DNA of 64,000 nucleotides. It comes from Streptomyces varsoviensis. GTDB lineage: Bacteria; Actinomycetota; Actinomycetes; Streptomycetales; Streptomycetaceae. Both the position numbers and the translations under genes were made by a program. The stretch is taken from the NCBI RefSeq assembly GCF_000718635.1, contig NZ_JOBF01000002.1, positions 124,001 through 188,000 of the forward strand, read 5' to 3'. The notes below the pieces were generated by a model. The model saw nothing but the letters and a program-made list of their open reading frames with translations, had not been told where the DNA came from and did no database searches. Each line of letters starts with the position of its first letter. The stretch's first letter is position 1. Shown piece after piece: positions 8,006-17,501 of the stretch.

Positions 8006-9022
8006 ATGCCCGAAGACGAGTGGAAGAACGAGCGACCGCGACCACGGGTCCTGGTGGTCGGATTTGTGGGACACCAAGGAAAGGAGTATCTGCCGATCGT
8101 GCGGGAGAACGCGGATATCGTCGGCGGCGTCGACCCCGCGCCGGCGGCCCCCACCCTCGCCGCCGAGTGGGGGTTCCCGCATTACGAACTCCTCGGCGAG
8201 GCACTCGAAAAGGCCGACTTCGACGCCGCGCTGGTCACCGTGCCGCACAGCGAGCACTTCCCGGTCTGCGCGAAACTCCTGGCGCACGGCAGGCACGTCA
8301 TCAAGGAGAAGCCGTTCGCCGTGACCGAACAAGAGGCCCGGCACCTGATGCACTTGGCGCAACGGGCCGACCGCAGCGTCTACACGCTGTTGCAGCGGAA
8401 TTTCAACCCGGTGTTCCAGTTCGCCCAGGAGAACCTCGCGCGGATCGGGGACGCCTACTGGTTCTCGTACGACTACCACTTCAACCTGGCCGATCCGACG
8501 ACGGGCTGGCGGGCCTCGCGGGAACAGGCGATGGGCGGGGTGCTCCTCGACATGGGCTACCACCTCATCGACGTGCTCAGCGGGATGTTCCCCGAGCCGC
8601 CGCGCGTGCACTCCGCCTTCGTGCACCACTACCAGGAGATGCGGGAACGCCGGCTCGAAGACCTCGTCAGCCTCATGTGCAGCTACCCCGCGACGGGGCT
8701 GGCGGGCTCGCTGCGCATCTCACGCCACAACTACGAGAAGATCGAACACCTCTGCGTGCTCGGGACGAAGGGGGCGTTGAGCGTCGGCCCCGGCGTGGCG
8801 GTCCTGCACTCCACCGGAGGGCCGCCGCTGGAGCGCTGCGTCTGGAAAGGCCCCAAGTCCGACGCCGTACGGTCCATGATCGCCCACCATCTGGGCCACC
8901 TGGAGGATCGCTACTACCGCCAGGACCACTTCCAGCGCCAACTCGCCACCGTACGCGTGATCGACGGGATCTACCGGGACCGGTTACGGGAACAGGACGA
9001 ACTCGCCGAGCAGTGCGCCTGA
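8006..9022 (+). CDS. Gfo/Idh/MocA-family NAD(P)-dependent oxidoreductase
   Basis: The 338-residue product begins with a Rossmann segment (RVLVVGFVGHQGKEYLPIV, then IVGGVDPAP) and has the family's HVIKEKPFAVTEQEARHLM block, where Lys of the EKP motif is the usual catalytic/binding lysine. A GVLLDMGYHLIDVLSGMF segment in the C-terminal domain carries the conserved Asp and His. ATG 8006 is chosen because GAGGGG lies ten bases before it; an in-frame ATG at 7979 lacks a site. These enzymes oxidise or reduce sugar or inositol hydroxyls. Followed by a DegT aminotransferase, it would make the keto sugar or keto cyclitol to be aminated, as NtdC and NtdA do in kanosamine formation. Confidence 0.85.
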   Translation: MPEDEWKNERPRPRVLVVGFVGHQGKEYLPIVRENADIVGGVDPAPAAPTLAAEWGFPHYELLGEALEKADFDAALVTVPHSEHFPVCAKLLAHGRHVIKEKPFAVTEQEARHLMHLAQRADRSVYTLLQRNFNPVFQFAQENLARIGDAYWFSYDYHFNLADPTTGWRASREQAMGGVLLDMGYHLIDVLSGMFPEPPRVHSAFVHHYQEMRERRLEDLVSLMCSYPATGLAGSLRISRHNYEKIEHLCVLGTKGALSVGPGVAVLHSTGGPPLERCVWKGPKSDAVRSMIAHHLGHLEDRYYRQDHFQRQLATVRVIDGIYRDRLREQDELAEQCA

Positions 9023-9044
9023 CCCGCCGCCACGACGCCGCCCC

Positions 9045-9144
9045 CCCCGTACGAGGCCGACGCCCCCCGTACGAGCCCGGCACCCGCCGTACGAGCCCGC
9101 CACCCGCCGCACGGGCGCGGTCGGCCGTACGGGCAACGAGGCGC
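9045..9144. repeat. 20-bp tandem repeat array in an intergenic spacer
   Basis: Five successive 20-bp units begin at 9045, 9065, 9085, 9105 and 9125. The first three share CCGTACGAG at the same phase; the last two are degenerate (CCGCACGGG, CCGTACGGG). The array fills most of the gap between the oxidoreductase and aminotransferase genes. It is probably slippage-derived; a role as a phased binding site cannot be excluded. Confidence 0.75.
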
Positions 9145-9188
9145 CCGGCCCCGCCTCCCCAGCCCACCCGCGAACGCAGGAAGGACAT

Positions 9189-10478
9189 ATGACCAGCGAC
9201 GAACGACTCGCCCTCCTCGGAGGCGCACCCGTCATCGAACAGCCGCTGCCGCACGAGGTCTGGCCGCCCCCCGCCGACCAGACGGAGCTGTCCGAACTGG
9301 CCGGGCAGCGGAACACCGACATCTCCATCAAGGGCAACAGCGGCCCCATCGGCCGGCTGGAGGCCGACTTCCTCGCGTTCCTCGACAACCGGGCCCGCTT
9401 CGCGGTCACCTTCAACTCCGGCACCAGCGCCCTCCTCGCCGCCTACTTCGCGCTCGGCGTCCGCGAAGGCGTGGACGTCGTGGGGCCGGCGCTCACCTAC
9501 CACGCGGCGCTGAGCCCCGTCTTCGCGCTCCGCGGCGACGTCGTCCTGGCCGACATCGACCCTGCCACCCGCGGCCTGGACCCCGCCGCGCTCCAAGCCG
9601 CGATCACCGAGCACACCAAGATCGTCACGGTCGTCCACCAATGGGGCCACCCCTGCGACATGGACGCCATCCTGCGGATCGCCGAACGCCACGGGCTGCG
9701 CGTCCTGGAGGACTGCTCCCACGCCCACGGCAGCCACTACAAGGGCAGGCCCGTCGGCACCTTCGGCGACGCCGCCGTCTTCTCCCTCCAGGCCAACAAG
9801 GCCATTTACGCGGGGGAGGGCGGCATCCTCGTCACGAGCGACCCCGGCGTGCACGACCGCGCCACCCTCCTCGGGCACTACCGGGACCGTTCCCGCGACA
9901 GCGTCCTCGACGAGGGCCTGCGCGCGCACTGGGTCACCGGCTACGGGCTCAAGCTGCGCATGTCGCCGTTCAACGCCATCGTCGCCCGGCACGCGCTCGC
10001 CGCGTTCCCGGCCCGCAAGGAAGCCCGCCACCGCTGTCTGCGCTACTTCGGCGAGCAACTGCGCGACGTGCCCTACCTGGAGCCGGTCCACGTCGCCGAC
10101 CACGTCGACATGGGCGCCTGGTACGGCTACAAGCCGCTCTACCGGACCGAGGCGCTGGGCGGCGTCCCGCGCTCCGTGCTCATCGACGCGCTGCGCGCCG
10201 AAGGCATGGAGGTGGGCGCCCCCTCCGGCCCCCGGCTGTCGACCCTGCCGCTCTACGCCCGCCCGGAGAACCCCCTCTTTCCCGGAACGCCCAAGAAACG
10301 CGCCGCGCCACGGGCCGGCTCGCACGCCGAACACGTCGAGCGGCACGCCCTGTCCCTGCCCACCTTCACCAACTGGCCCGAGGACATGAAACTCATCGAC
10401 CAGTACGCCGAGGCCTTCCGCAAGGTCGACCGGCACTGCGACGCGCTCGTACGGTACGCGGTCGAATCGCGCCGATGA
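9189..10478 (+). CDS. DegT/DnrJ/EryC1-family PLP-dependent aminotransferase
   Basis: The 429-residue protein belongs to the sugar aminotransferase family. It starts with LALLGGAPV, has the TFNSGTSALLAAYFALGV phosphate-binding stretch, and VVHQWGHPCDMDAI followed by LRVLEDCSHAHGSHYKG with the PLP-pyridine Asp. Lys204 in LQANKAIYAGEGG is the expected Schiff-base lysine. The ATG has AGGAAGGA in front. Family members aminate keto sugars, keto cyclitols or the AHBA precursor. Next to an oxidoreductase and a phosphatase, the likely job is amination of a sugar or cyclitol phosphate. The sequence is not obviously an AHBA synthase, and the nucleotide-sugar type cannot be excluded. Confidence 0.88.
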   Translation: MTSDERLALLGGAPVIEQPLPHEVWPPPADQTELSELAGQRNTDISIKGNSGPIGRLEADFLAFLDNRARFAVTFNSGTSALLAAYFALGVREGVDVVGPALTYHAALSPVFALRGDVVLADIDPATRGLDPAALQAAITEHTKIVTVVHQWGHPCDMDAILRIAERHGLRVLEDCSHAHGSHYKGRPVGTFGDAAVFSLQANKAIYAGEGGILVTSDPGVHDRATLLGHYRDRSRDSVLDEGLRAHWVTGYGLKLRMSPFNAIVARHALAAFPARKEARHRCLRYFGEQLRDVPYLEPVHVADHVDMGAWYGYKPLYRTEALGGVPRSVLIDALRAEGMEVGAPSGPRLSTLPLYARPENPLFPGTPKKRAAPRAGSHAEHVERHALSLPTFTNWPEDMKLIDQYAEAFRKVDRHCDALVRYAVESRR

Positions 10479-10581
10479 CGGTACGCGGCCGACTCGGCCA
10501 CCGCCGGCCCGGCCCCGGCACTCTGCCCGCACCGCCGGGGGCCGGGCCCCGAAACCTACGACGCGTGCAGTGAGGCGCTCC

Positions 10582-11376
10582 ATGTCACGACAGGCCGACC
10601 TCGAACTGGCCCTGCGGCTCGGCGACATCGCCGACAGCATCACCGGCCGCCGCTTCGGCGCCCGCGACCTGCGGGTCCGGGAGAAGCTGGACCGTACGCC
10701 CGTGACCGACGCGGACACCGCCGTCGAGACGGCCGTACGCGAGGCGCTGCGGTCCGACCGCCCGGAGGACGCCTTCGCGGGGGAGGAGACCGGCGGCTCC
10801 GTCACCGCCGGCCGCACATGGATGGTCGACCCCATCGACGGCACCAAGAACTTCCTGCGCGGGGTGCCGGTGTGGGCCACGCTGATCGCCCTGCTGGAGG
10901 ACGGCCGGCCCACCGTCGGCGTGATCAGCGCCCCCGCCCTGCGCAGCCGCTGGTGGGCGGCGGCCGGGCAGGGCGCCTGGCTGCGGCGCGGCGCGGCCGA
11001 CAGCGCCGCCGTGCCCCTGCGGGTCTCCGCCCACACCCGCCTCGACCACGCCTATCTGTCCACCACCAGCACCCGCACCTGGGACGCCTTCCACTCCCGG
11101 GCGGCCTATCTGCGCCTGGCCGAGGAATGCTGGGAGGACCGCGCCTTCGGAGACTTCCTCCAGCACTGCATGGTCGCCGAGGGAACCCTCGACATCGCCG
11201 CCGAACCGGTCGTGAACCCCTGGGACATCACCGCCGTCCAGATCCTCGTGACGGAAGCCGGCGGCGTCTGCACCGATCTCCTGGGCGCCTCGCCCCGAGG
11301 CGGCACCGGAGCCCTGTCCGCCAACCCGCGGTTGCACCAACTCGCCCTGACCGTCCTGGCGGCCCCGCGTCCGTGA
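10582..11376 (+). CDS. Inositol-monophosphatase-family phosphatase (HisN-like)
   Basis: A 264-residue member of the Li-sensitive, Mg-dependent phosphatase superfamily. FAGEETGG supplies the metal-binding Glu pair, WMVDPIDGTKNFLRG (Asp83, Asp86) the second and third metal sites, and NPWDITAVQILVTEAGG (Asp215) the late WD motif. The fold is shared by inositol monophosphatase and actinobacterial histidinol-phosphatase. ATG 10582 is preferred over the in-frame GTG at 10570 because GAGG stands seven bases before it. Located after the aminotransferase, it would dephosphorylate the aminated product, but a stray HisN paralogue is an alternative. Confidence 0.88.
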   Translation: MSRQADLELALRLGDIADSITGRRFGARDLRVREKLDRTPVTDADTAVETAVREALRSDRPEDAFAGEETGGSVTAGRTWMVDPIDGTKNFLRGVPVWATLIALLEDGRPTVGVISAPALRSRWWAAAGQGAWLRRGAADSAAVPLRVSAHTRLDHAYLSTTSTRTWDAFHSRAAYLRLAEECWEDRAFGDFLQHCMVAEGTLDIAAEPVVNPWDITAVQILVTEAGGVCTDLLGASPRGGTGALSANPRLHQLALTVLAAPRP

Positions 11377-11489
11377 CGGCCCATCACACCGTCCCGTAGC
11401 AGGGAAGGCGACCGCGCAGGGACCAGAGGCATGTGACCGGCATCACTCCCAGGTGAAAACCTCGCCGACGGCGCGGGCGTCTAGGGGGT

Positions 11490-12053
11490 GTGAGATCAGT
11501 GAGGAAAGACCCGGGCGGCGAGGTGGACGAGGAACGGCTCGTCCGGCTCGTGGCCAGGGGCGACCGCGCCGCGTTCGAGGAGCTGTACCGGCGCACCGCC
11601 CCATGGATGGCCGTACGGCTGCGCCGCCGCTGCGCGGACGAGCAGATCGTCGCCGAGGTCATGCAGGAGACCTATCTGGCCGTGTGGCGCGCGGCGGGCG
11701 CGTTCGCCGGAGCGGCGGTGGGCGGCAGCGCCGTCGGCTGGCTGTGGACGATCGCGGCACGCCGCCTCGTCGACGCCTTCCGGCGCAGGGCCCACCACGC
11801 CGACCCGCCGTCGGCCGCCGCGCTCCCGGGAGCCGCGCCCGCCGCCGAGGACGAGGCGCTGGCGTCGACCGTCGGCGGTGACGTCGGCGACGCCCTGCGG
11901 CGACTGGCGCCCGAACTCGGGCAGGTGCTCCAGGCCATGGTGGTCGACGGGCTGACGGTCAGGGAGACCGCGGCCCTGCTCGGCGTGCCCGAGGGCACGG
12001 TCAAGACCCGCGCCCGCCGGGCCCGGATCGCGATGCGGAAGGCGCTGACATGA
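11490..12053 (+). CDS. ECF-type RNA polymerase sigma factor
   Basis: The 187-residue protein has sigma-70 region 2 (about residues 25-95: DRAAFEELYRRTAPWMAV, ADEQIVAEVMQETYLAVWR, GWLWTIAARRLVDAFRR) and region 4 (about 130-185, with ETAALLGVPEGTVKTRARRA as the helix-turn-helix). No region 3 or extra domain is present, so it is an ECF sigma. The start is GTG at 11490, with an AGGGGG-type site just before. The stop overlaps the anti-sigma start (ATGA). The downstream ABC transporter genes are probably its targets, an arrangement common for envelope-stress or antimicrobial-response systems. Confidence 0.92.
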   Translation: MRSVRKDPGGEVDEERLVRLVARGDRAAFEELYRRTAPWMAVRLRRRCADEQIVAEVMQETYLAVWRAAGAFAGAAVGGSAVGWLWTIAARRLVDAFRRRAHHADPPSAAALPGAAPAAEDEALASTVGGDVGDALRRLAPELGQVLQAMVVDGLTVRETAALLGVPEGTVKTRARRARIAMRKALT

Positions 12054-13000
12054 GTGGTGCGGACAGGGGCGCCGGGAGCGCCGACACGAGCGGTGCTGAC
12101 ATGAGTGGTGCCGGCACGAGCGCCGGAAGCGCTGACAGGAGGGCCGGCTCGCGGGCGGGCTTGAGCGCCGGCGGCGCCGACACGGCGGGCGGCCACGCCT
12201 CGATGCGGATGATCGACGATTACGCGCGCGGCGACACCGGCATGGCCACCGACGAGGTATGGGCCCTGGAGACCCACCTGGAGACGTGCCCCGTGTGCCG
12301 GGAGCGACTGGCGGTCGCCGCCACCACCCGGGCGCCCGCCGTCACAGCGCTGGTCGACGCCGTCTGGTCGGACCTCGAACCCCGCCTCGCGGCCACCGCC
12401 ACCGCCCCCCGCCGGCGGCGCCGGCCCGCCTGGCTGTCCGGATGGCTGGCGCCCGCGGCGGTGCCGTGGCTGGCCACCGCCGTGAGTGTGACCGTGCTCG
12501 CACTGCTGCTGGACCTGGCCGACATCCGCCTCGGCGGGGTGTCGCTGGTCCTGCTGCTCGCCCCGGTCCTGCCCGTACTCGGCGTCGCGGCGTCCTGGTC
12601 GCGCGGCCTGGACCCGGCGTACGAGCTGACCACCGCGGCCCCCAGAGCCGGCCTCCACCTCGTGCTGCGGCGCACCGCGGCCGTGCTCGCCGTGGTCGTA
12701 CCCGCGCTGCTGGTGTGCGGATGGGTGACCGGCGTGATGGTGGCCCAGGGGCTGCTGCCCTGCCTGGCCTTCACCTCGGCCACCCTGGCGCTCGGCGGCG
12801 TCATCGGGATGACCCGCGCCGCGCTCGCCCTGGTGGGCGCGTGGGCCGCGGCCGTCGTCGCGCCCGCCGTCGCCGTCAGCCACGCACCCTTGGCGCTCCG
12901 GCCGGACGGTCTGCCCGTGTGGGGGCTGGTCCTCGTGCTCGGCGCCGCCGTCGTCACCGCCCGCAGGGGCGCGTACACCGTGCTGGGAGCCCGACGTTGA
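12050..13000 (+). CDS. Membrane anti-sigma factor with zinc-finger motif
   Basis: The 316-residue protein has a Ser/Gly/Ala-rich N-terminal 50 residues built from imperfect SGAD/AGSAD repeats, then a zinc-binding anti-sigma motif (His76-x3-Cys80-x2-Cys83, in THLETCPVCRERL), and then about six predicted membrane spans. The motif is that of ZAS/zf-HC2 anti-sigma factors, which hold an ECF sigma at the membrane until a signal arrives. The gene is translationally coupled to the sigma gene. Six spans instead of the usual one suggest that the protein itself senses a membrane event or forms part of the transporter complex. Confidence 0.82.
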   Translation: MSGADRGAGSADTSGADMSGAGTSAGSADRRAGSRAGLSAGGADTAGGHASMRMIDDYARGDTGMATDEVWALETHLETCPVCRERLAVAATTRAPAVTALVDAVWSDLEPRLAATATAPRRRRRPAWLSGWLAPAAVPWLATAVSVTVLALLLDLADIRLGGVSLVLLLAPVLPVLGVAASWSRGLDPAYELTTAAPRAGLHLVLRRTAAVLAVVVPALLVCGWVTGVMVAQGLLPCLAFTSATLALGGVIGMTRAALALVGAWAAAVVAPAVAVSHAPLALRPDGLPVWGLVLVLGAAVVTARRGAYTVLGARR

Positions 13001-13020
13001 ACCTCGGAAAGGAACGACAC

Positions 13021-13826
<806 letters not shown>

Positions 13827-13830
<4 letters not shown>

Positions 13831-15209
13831 ACGGCCGCGTCGCACGCATCGAACTGCGGAGGTCCGTCGCCCCCTGGGCCGGGGCCCTCGTCCCGGTGTT
13901 CGCGCTCGCGCTCCTCTACCTGATCCCCGGCCCGTGGGCCTGGGACACCGTGCGGTGGACGGAGCAGTGGACGTCCCTGGCCATGTGGACCCGCTCCCTG
14001 CTGGTCTTCCTGTGGCCGCTGGTCCTGGGGCTCGGCGCGCTCCAGGGGCTGCGCGACCACCGCTCCGCCATGGGCGAACTGCTGACGAGCACGCCGCGGC
14101 CCGCCTGGCACCGCGCGGCGACCCTGGCGGGCACGATCGCGCTCACCCTGGTCGCCGGCTTCGCCCTGCTCCTCGTCGTGGGCGGGGCCCAGGTTCTCGC
14201 CGGCGGCGCGTACCAGCACCTCGGCTGGCTGCCGATCTCGCTCGTCGCGGCCCTCGCCCTGATCGCGGCGGCCGTGCTGGGCATGGGGCTCGGCCGGACG
14301 CTGCCGTCCCCGCTCACCCCGCCCGCGCTGACGGTCGCCGCCTTCGTGTTCACCAACCTCCTGCGCACGGCGGAGGGACCGGCGATCCCCAGCCCCGCCG
14401 CGCCGAACCGGCTCGTGCTCCTCTCCCCGGCCGTCTCCCAGGTGCGCGAGGTGCTGCTCACCCTCTCCGCCCCCGTACACCTCGGCCAGACGCTCTGGCT
14501 GCTGGGCCTGGCCGCGACGGGCTTCGCGCTGCTGGCCGCCGCGACCAGGCGCGGCCGGCTGCTCGCCGTAGCGCCCGTCCTGGCCGGGTCCGTGCTCGCC
14601 CTGCTCGTGCTGCCCTCCGACCCGCGCCGCACCTACGTCGTCGACACGGCCGCCGCCGCCATGGTCTGCGAGGGCCGGGTGTGCGTGACGAAGCTGCACG
14701 AGGCGCGGCTCCACGACCTCGCGGGCCCCGGCGAGAAGGCGCTGCGCCTGCTGCACGGCGCCTTGGGCGCCCGGGCGCCCGTCGAGATCCGGGAGAGCAC
14801 CGGCCTGCGGGACCTCCTCGACACGCCCGAACGGTCCCGTACGGCCGTACTCGTCGACTTCGGCGACGGCGCCATCGGCAAGGCCAAGGGCGAGGAACTG
14901 ACCCGGGCCCTGCTCGGTCAGGGCCTGGCACCGGCCTGCGCGCCCCGCAGCGAGCGCGAGGGCGGCTCGATGTCGGACATCGTCGCGCAGGACATCGCGG
15001 CGGCCTGGGTCCTCGGCGACCTCAAGCCGCTCCCCGGCACGGCCCAGGACCCCGACCGGCAGACCGCGCGCGCCCTCCCCGTCTGGAAGCGGTTCCGGGC
15101 CCTGCCGCCGGCCGAACAGCGCGCACGGATCGACGCCGTGCACGAGGCCGCGCTCGCCTGCGGCGACAGCGGCGCGCTCGACCAGTTGCCCGGGGGTGCG
15201 TCCCGGTGA
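13827..15209 (+). CDS. ABC transporter permease with C-terminal soluble domain
   Basis: A 460-residue membrane protein with about seven predicted spans in the first 270 residues, followed by a soluble region of roughly 180 residues containing MVCEGRVCVTKLHEARL. The gene starts with GTG overlapping the ATPase stop and ends overlapping the next GTG, so translation of the operon is coupled throughout. The spans include AATLAGTIALTLVAGFALLL and LPISLVAALALIAAAVLGMG. The tail has two close cysteines and might be extracytoplasmic; no family is recognised for it. It is predicted to be the transmembrane partner of the ATPase. Confidence 0.8.
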
Positions 15210-15820
15210 GATGGCTGACGCTGTACTCCCGTTCGCGCCAGATGCCCGCGTCGTTCGCCGCGACGGTGATCGCCGCCGTGGGGATGTGGGCCCTCGGGCG
15301 GGGCGGCGGGGGATCGGGGGCGGCCTCGGCTTCAGGCTCGGGCCCGGGCGATCCCCAGTTCGCCGCGCTCGCCCTCACCGCGGGCGTGGCGGCGGCCTCC
15401 GTCGGCCTCGGCGGCCAGGACCTCGCCCTGGACCGTACGGCCGCGATCCGCTGGGTGCCCCGCCGCGCGGCACACGTGCTGCTCGCGGCCGCCGTCGTGG
15501 CGGCCGTGGCGCTGGCCGTACGGACCTTGGGCGACGAGATGGCCGGCACCGAGTTCATCGTCCGGGACAGCGCCGGCCTGATGGGCCTCGCCGCCCTCGG
15601 AGCGGCGGCCTGCGGGGGAGCGTACGCCTGGACCCTCCCGGTCCTCTGGACCGCCGTCGGCCTCTTCGTCCCGCCCCCGACGAACACCCCGACACGCGTC
15701 GCCGCCTGGCTGCTGCTGCCCCCCGGCACCCCGACGGCCACCTGGACCGCCCTGACCCTGACCGCGACGGGCACCGCGGCCTACGCCCTCGCGGGCCCGC
15801 GGGGCCGGCACGTCGCGTGA
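15206..15820 (+). CDS. Small polytopic membrane protein of the ABC operon
   Basis: A 204-residue protein with about five hydrophobic segments, for example FAATVIAAVGMWALG and HVLLAAAVVAAVALAV. It starts at GTG 15206, overlapping the preceding stop. No motif links it to a named family. Position and coupling argue that it is a second transmembrane component of the transporter or an accessory immunity-like protein. The Gly/Ser/Ala linker near residues 36-50 is low complexity. Confidence 0.7.
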   Translation: MRWLTLYSRSRQMPASFAATVIAAVGMWALGRGGGGSGAASASGSGPGDPQFAALALTAGVAAASVGLGGQDLALDRTAAIRWVPRRAAHVLLAAAVVAAVALAVRTLGDEMAGTEFIVRDSAGLMGLAALGAAACGGAYAWTLPVLWTAVGLFVPPPTNTPTRVAAWLLLPPGTPTATWTALTLTATGTAAYALAGPRGRHVA

Positions 15821-15868
15821 ACCGGACGGCGGGCTTCGAGCGGTGGGCCGGTCATCCTCCAGGGCGCT

Positions 15869-17167
15869 TTACCGCAGGGTCGCCAACTTGGCGTTGACCT
15901 TGATGACCCTGGGGTGGTCCCGGTCGATTTTCTTGGCCTCAGGAACGAAATTCAGCTTGACGGAGGGCCCGAAGACGAGGCAGTGCGATGAGCCGCCGTA
16001 CTGGAACATGCCCAGCTCCTGGCCCTTCCGCACGGTGTCGCCAGGCTTGACCGAGAGGACACAGGACGAGACCTCGGCCATGCCGATGGCGACGAAACAC
16101 AGCGTGCCGAGCTTGTTGTTGTCGGCTTCGATGAAGATGAGGACGCGGGTGCCGACGTGCGAGATATACCCCTGCGAAATGTCCGGCGCCGCGGGATCGC
16201 AGAGGGAGGAGGGCGCCTCTGCGTAGTACGCGCCGGGGATCTGGCGGCATGCCCTGATCTTGCCCTTCACAGGGCTGTGCCACCGGTGATAGGCGAGTGC
16301 GCTCAGGAAACCCTGGTAGACCGTGCCGTCCACATAGTCCTCGGCCTTCGGCTCGTCCGCCCCCCTGTGGGCGGTGTCGAGCAGGTGCGCGAGGGAATAC
16401 GGCTGGCCCTTGATCGAGAAGTGCCGGTGGAGCTGCACTTTCTCGCTCAGGCGGTAGGGGAACGCCTCGCAGGCACTGACGACGACATCGTCTCCGTCGG
16501 CGACGGGACGGGGGTCGGGCGCCTCCTTCCTGATTTTGCGGGTGAAGAAATCGTTCCACGAAGTGAACCCGTAGTAGGCGTCCTCCGGCTTGCAATCGAA
16601 GAGATCCTCGAACTTCTTGCCCGGGTCGGCCATGGCTTTCAGCGCTTCAGGGGTGAGCCACTTTCTCCTCTTGAGTTCCTCTTTGGACTTGTTCGACTTG
16701 AGGTACTTCGCCCACTCGTTGAGCACCACTTTGAGCTGCTTGTTCACGTCCTTGTTCAAGAAGGCGGCGAACCCGGCCTGGGTTCCCATGGCCCAGTTCA
16801 GAATGACGTTGATCGGGAACCCGATGAGACCTGCCGAGTTGCTGGACCCCGGAGGGATGAACTCCGGTGTCGTTCTGATGATCGCGTCCAGCAGGTGCAG
16901 CATCTGCTTGAACGACTTGACCTGCGGGTATCCGGTCGGGGTCTCCTTCAGGGACAGTTGCTCGAACATGTCCGTGAAGAGGACGTAGACCTCGGGATTG
17001 TCGTAGACGAATTTCTCGAAGTCCTTGACCACTTTGGCGTGTCCCGGGGCCCCGCCAGTGCGCTGCTCTTCTTCGGTCTGCTCGATGAGGTCGTCGAGCC
17101 ACCGCGCCAGGAATACCTGATCCTCGGGCAGCCAGCGTCCCGTCTGCTTGACCACATCAGTCGCCAT
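15869..17167 (-). CDS. Phosphatidylserine-decarboxylase-like enzyme (PsiD type)
   Basis: The 432-residue protein has the architecture of the PSD-related pyruvoyl decarboxylases: an N-terminal helical domain (about residues 1-150, with WLPEDQVFLARWLDDLIEQT), then the catalytic PSD domain from about 190 (GFTSWNDFFTRKIRKE, then YHRWHSPVKGKI). The C-terminal GGSSHCLVFGP (Ser393) corresponds to the self-cleaving LGST motif whose serine becomes the pyruvoyl group. The extra N-terminal domain and the GGSS motif are shared with fungal PsiD, which decarboxylates L-tryptophan, rather than with classical membrane PSD. ATG 17167 has AAAGGAG in front. Less GC-biased wobble positions than its neighbours hint at transfer. 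It is transcribed alone; the amino-acid substrate is open. Confidence 0.82.
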   Translation of the reverse strand: MATDVVKQTGRWLPEDQVFLARWLDDLIEQTEEEQRTGGAPGHAKVVKDFEKFVYDNPEVYVLFTDMFEQLSLKETPTGYPQVKSFKQMLHLLDAIIRTTPEFIPPGSSNSAGLIGFPINVILNWAMGTQAGFAAFLNKDVNKQLKVVLNEWAKYLKSNKSKEELKRRKWLTPEALKAMADPGKKFEDLFDCKPEDAYYGFTSWNDFFTRKIRKEAPDPRPVADGDDVVVSACEAFPYRLSEKVQLHRHFSIKGQPYSLAHLLDTAHRGADEPKAEDYVDGTVYQGFLSALAYHRWHSPVKGKIRACRQIPGAYYAEAPSSLCDPAAPDISQGYISHVGTRVLIFIEADNNKLGTLCFVAIGMAEVSSCVLSVKPGDTVRKGQELGMFQYGGSSHCLVFGPSVKLNFVPEAKKIDRDHPRVIKVNAKLATLR

Positions 17168-17501
17168 GATGAAACTCCTTTGTCGGACCATCGACTTGAC
17201 TGCCGGGTCCCGGGACCGTTTTGACCGGGGCACCCGGGTGCAGACTGGCACAAAGGCGCGTCAAATGGACGGACCCCGCAGCGCGGTGGAGGTGGCGGCA
17301 CTTGTGGTCGGCGCGCCCCCGTTCACTACCCATGTGACGAATAACCGGTACGGGTGGCGTTCCTGATCATGCCTGGTTGCGGGCCCGCCGCCGCTGCCAA
17401 CGTCGTCGGCGGGCGGGAAGCCCCGGACCGCTGCCGGGCCGGGGCGACGTACGGTGCGCAGACGGCGCTCCGCGGCCCGCCGCGTATGAGGGAGAAGCGT
17501 C
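17168..17501. other. Divergent intergenic region
   Basis: The 334 bases separate the PSD-like gene (leftward) from the lectin gene (rightward) and must hold both promoters. An AT-richer patch around 17330-17350 (tgtgacgaataaccggta) is a candidate promoter element. No gene, repeat or obvious operator was seen. Confidence 0.5.

Noticed and set aside
9045..9144. The 20-bp repeat array considered as an operator or iteron set
   Set aside because: It lies between two genes of one operon, there is no replication gene, and the units are degenerate; slippage is simpler.
9189..10478. Aminotransferase as an AHBA synthase (RifK type)
   Set aside because: Fold and cofactor motifs fit, but the N-terminus and active-site surroundings differ from the AHBA synthases I know, and no other AHBA gene is present.
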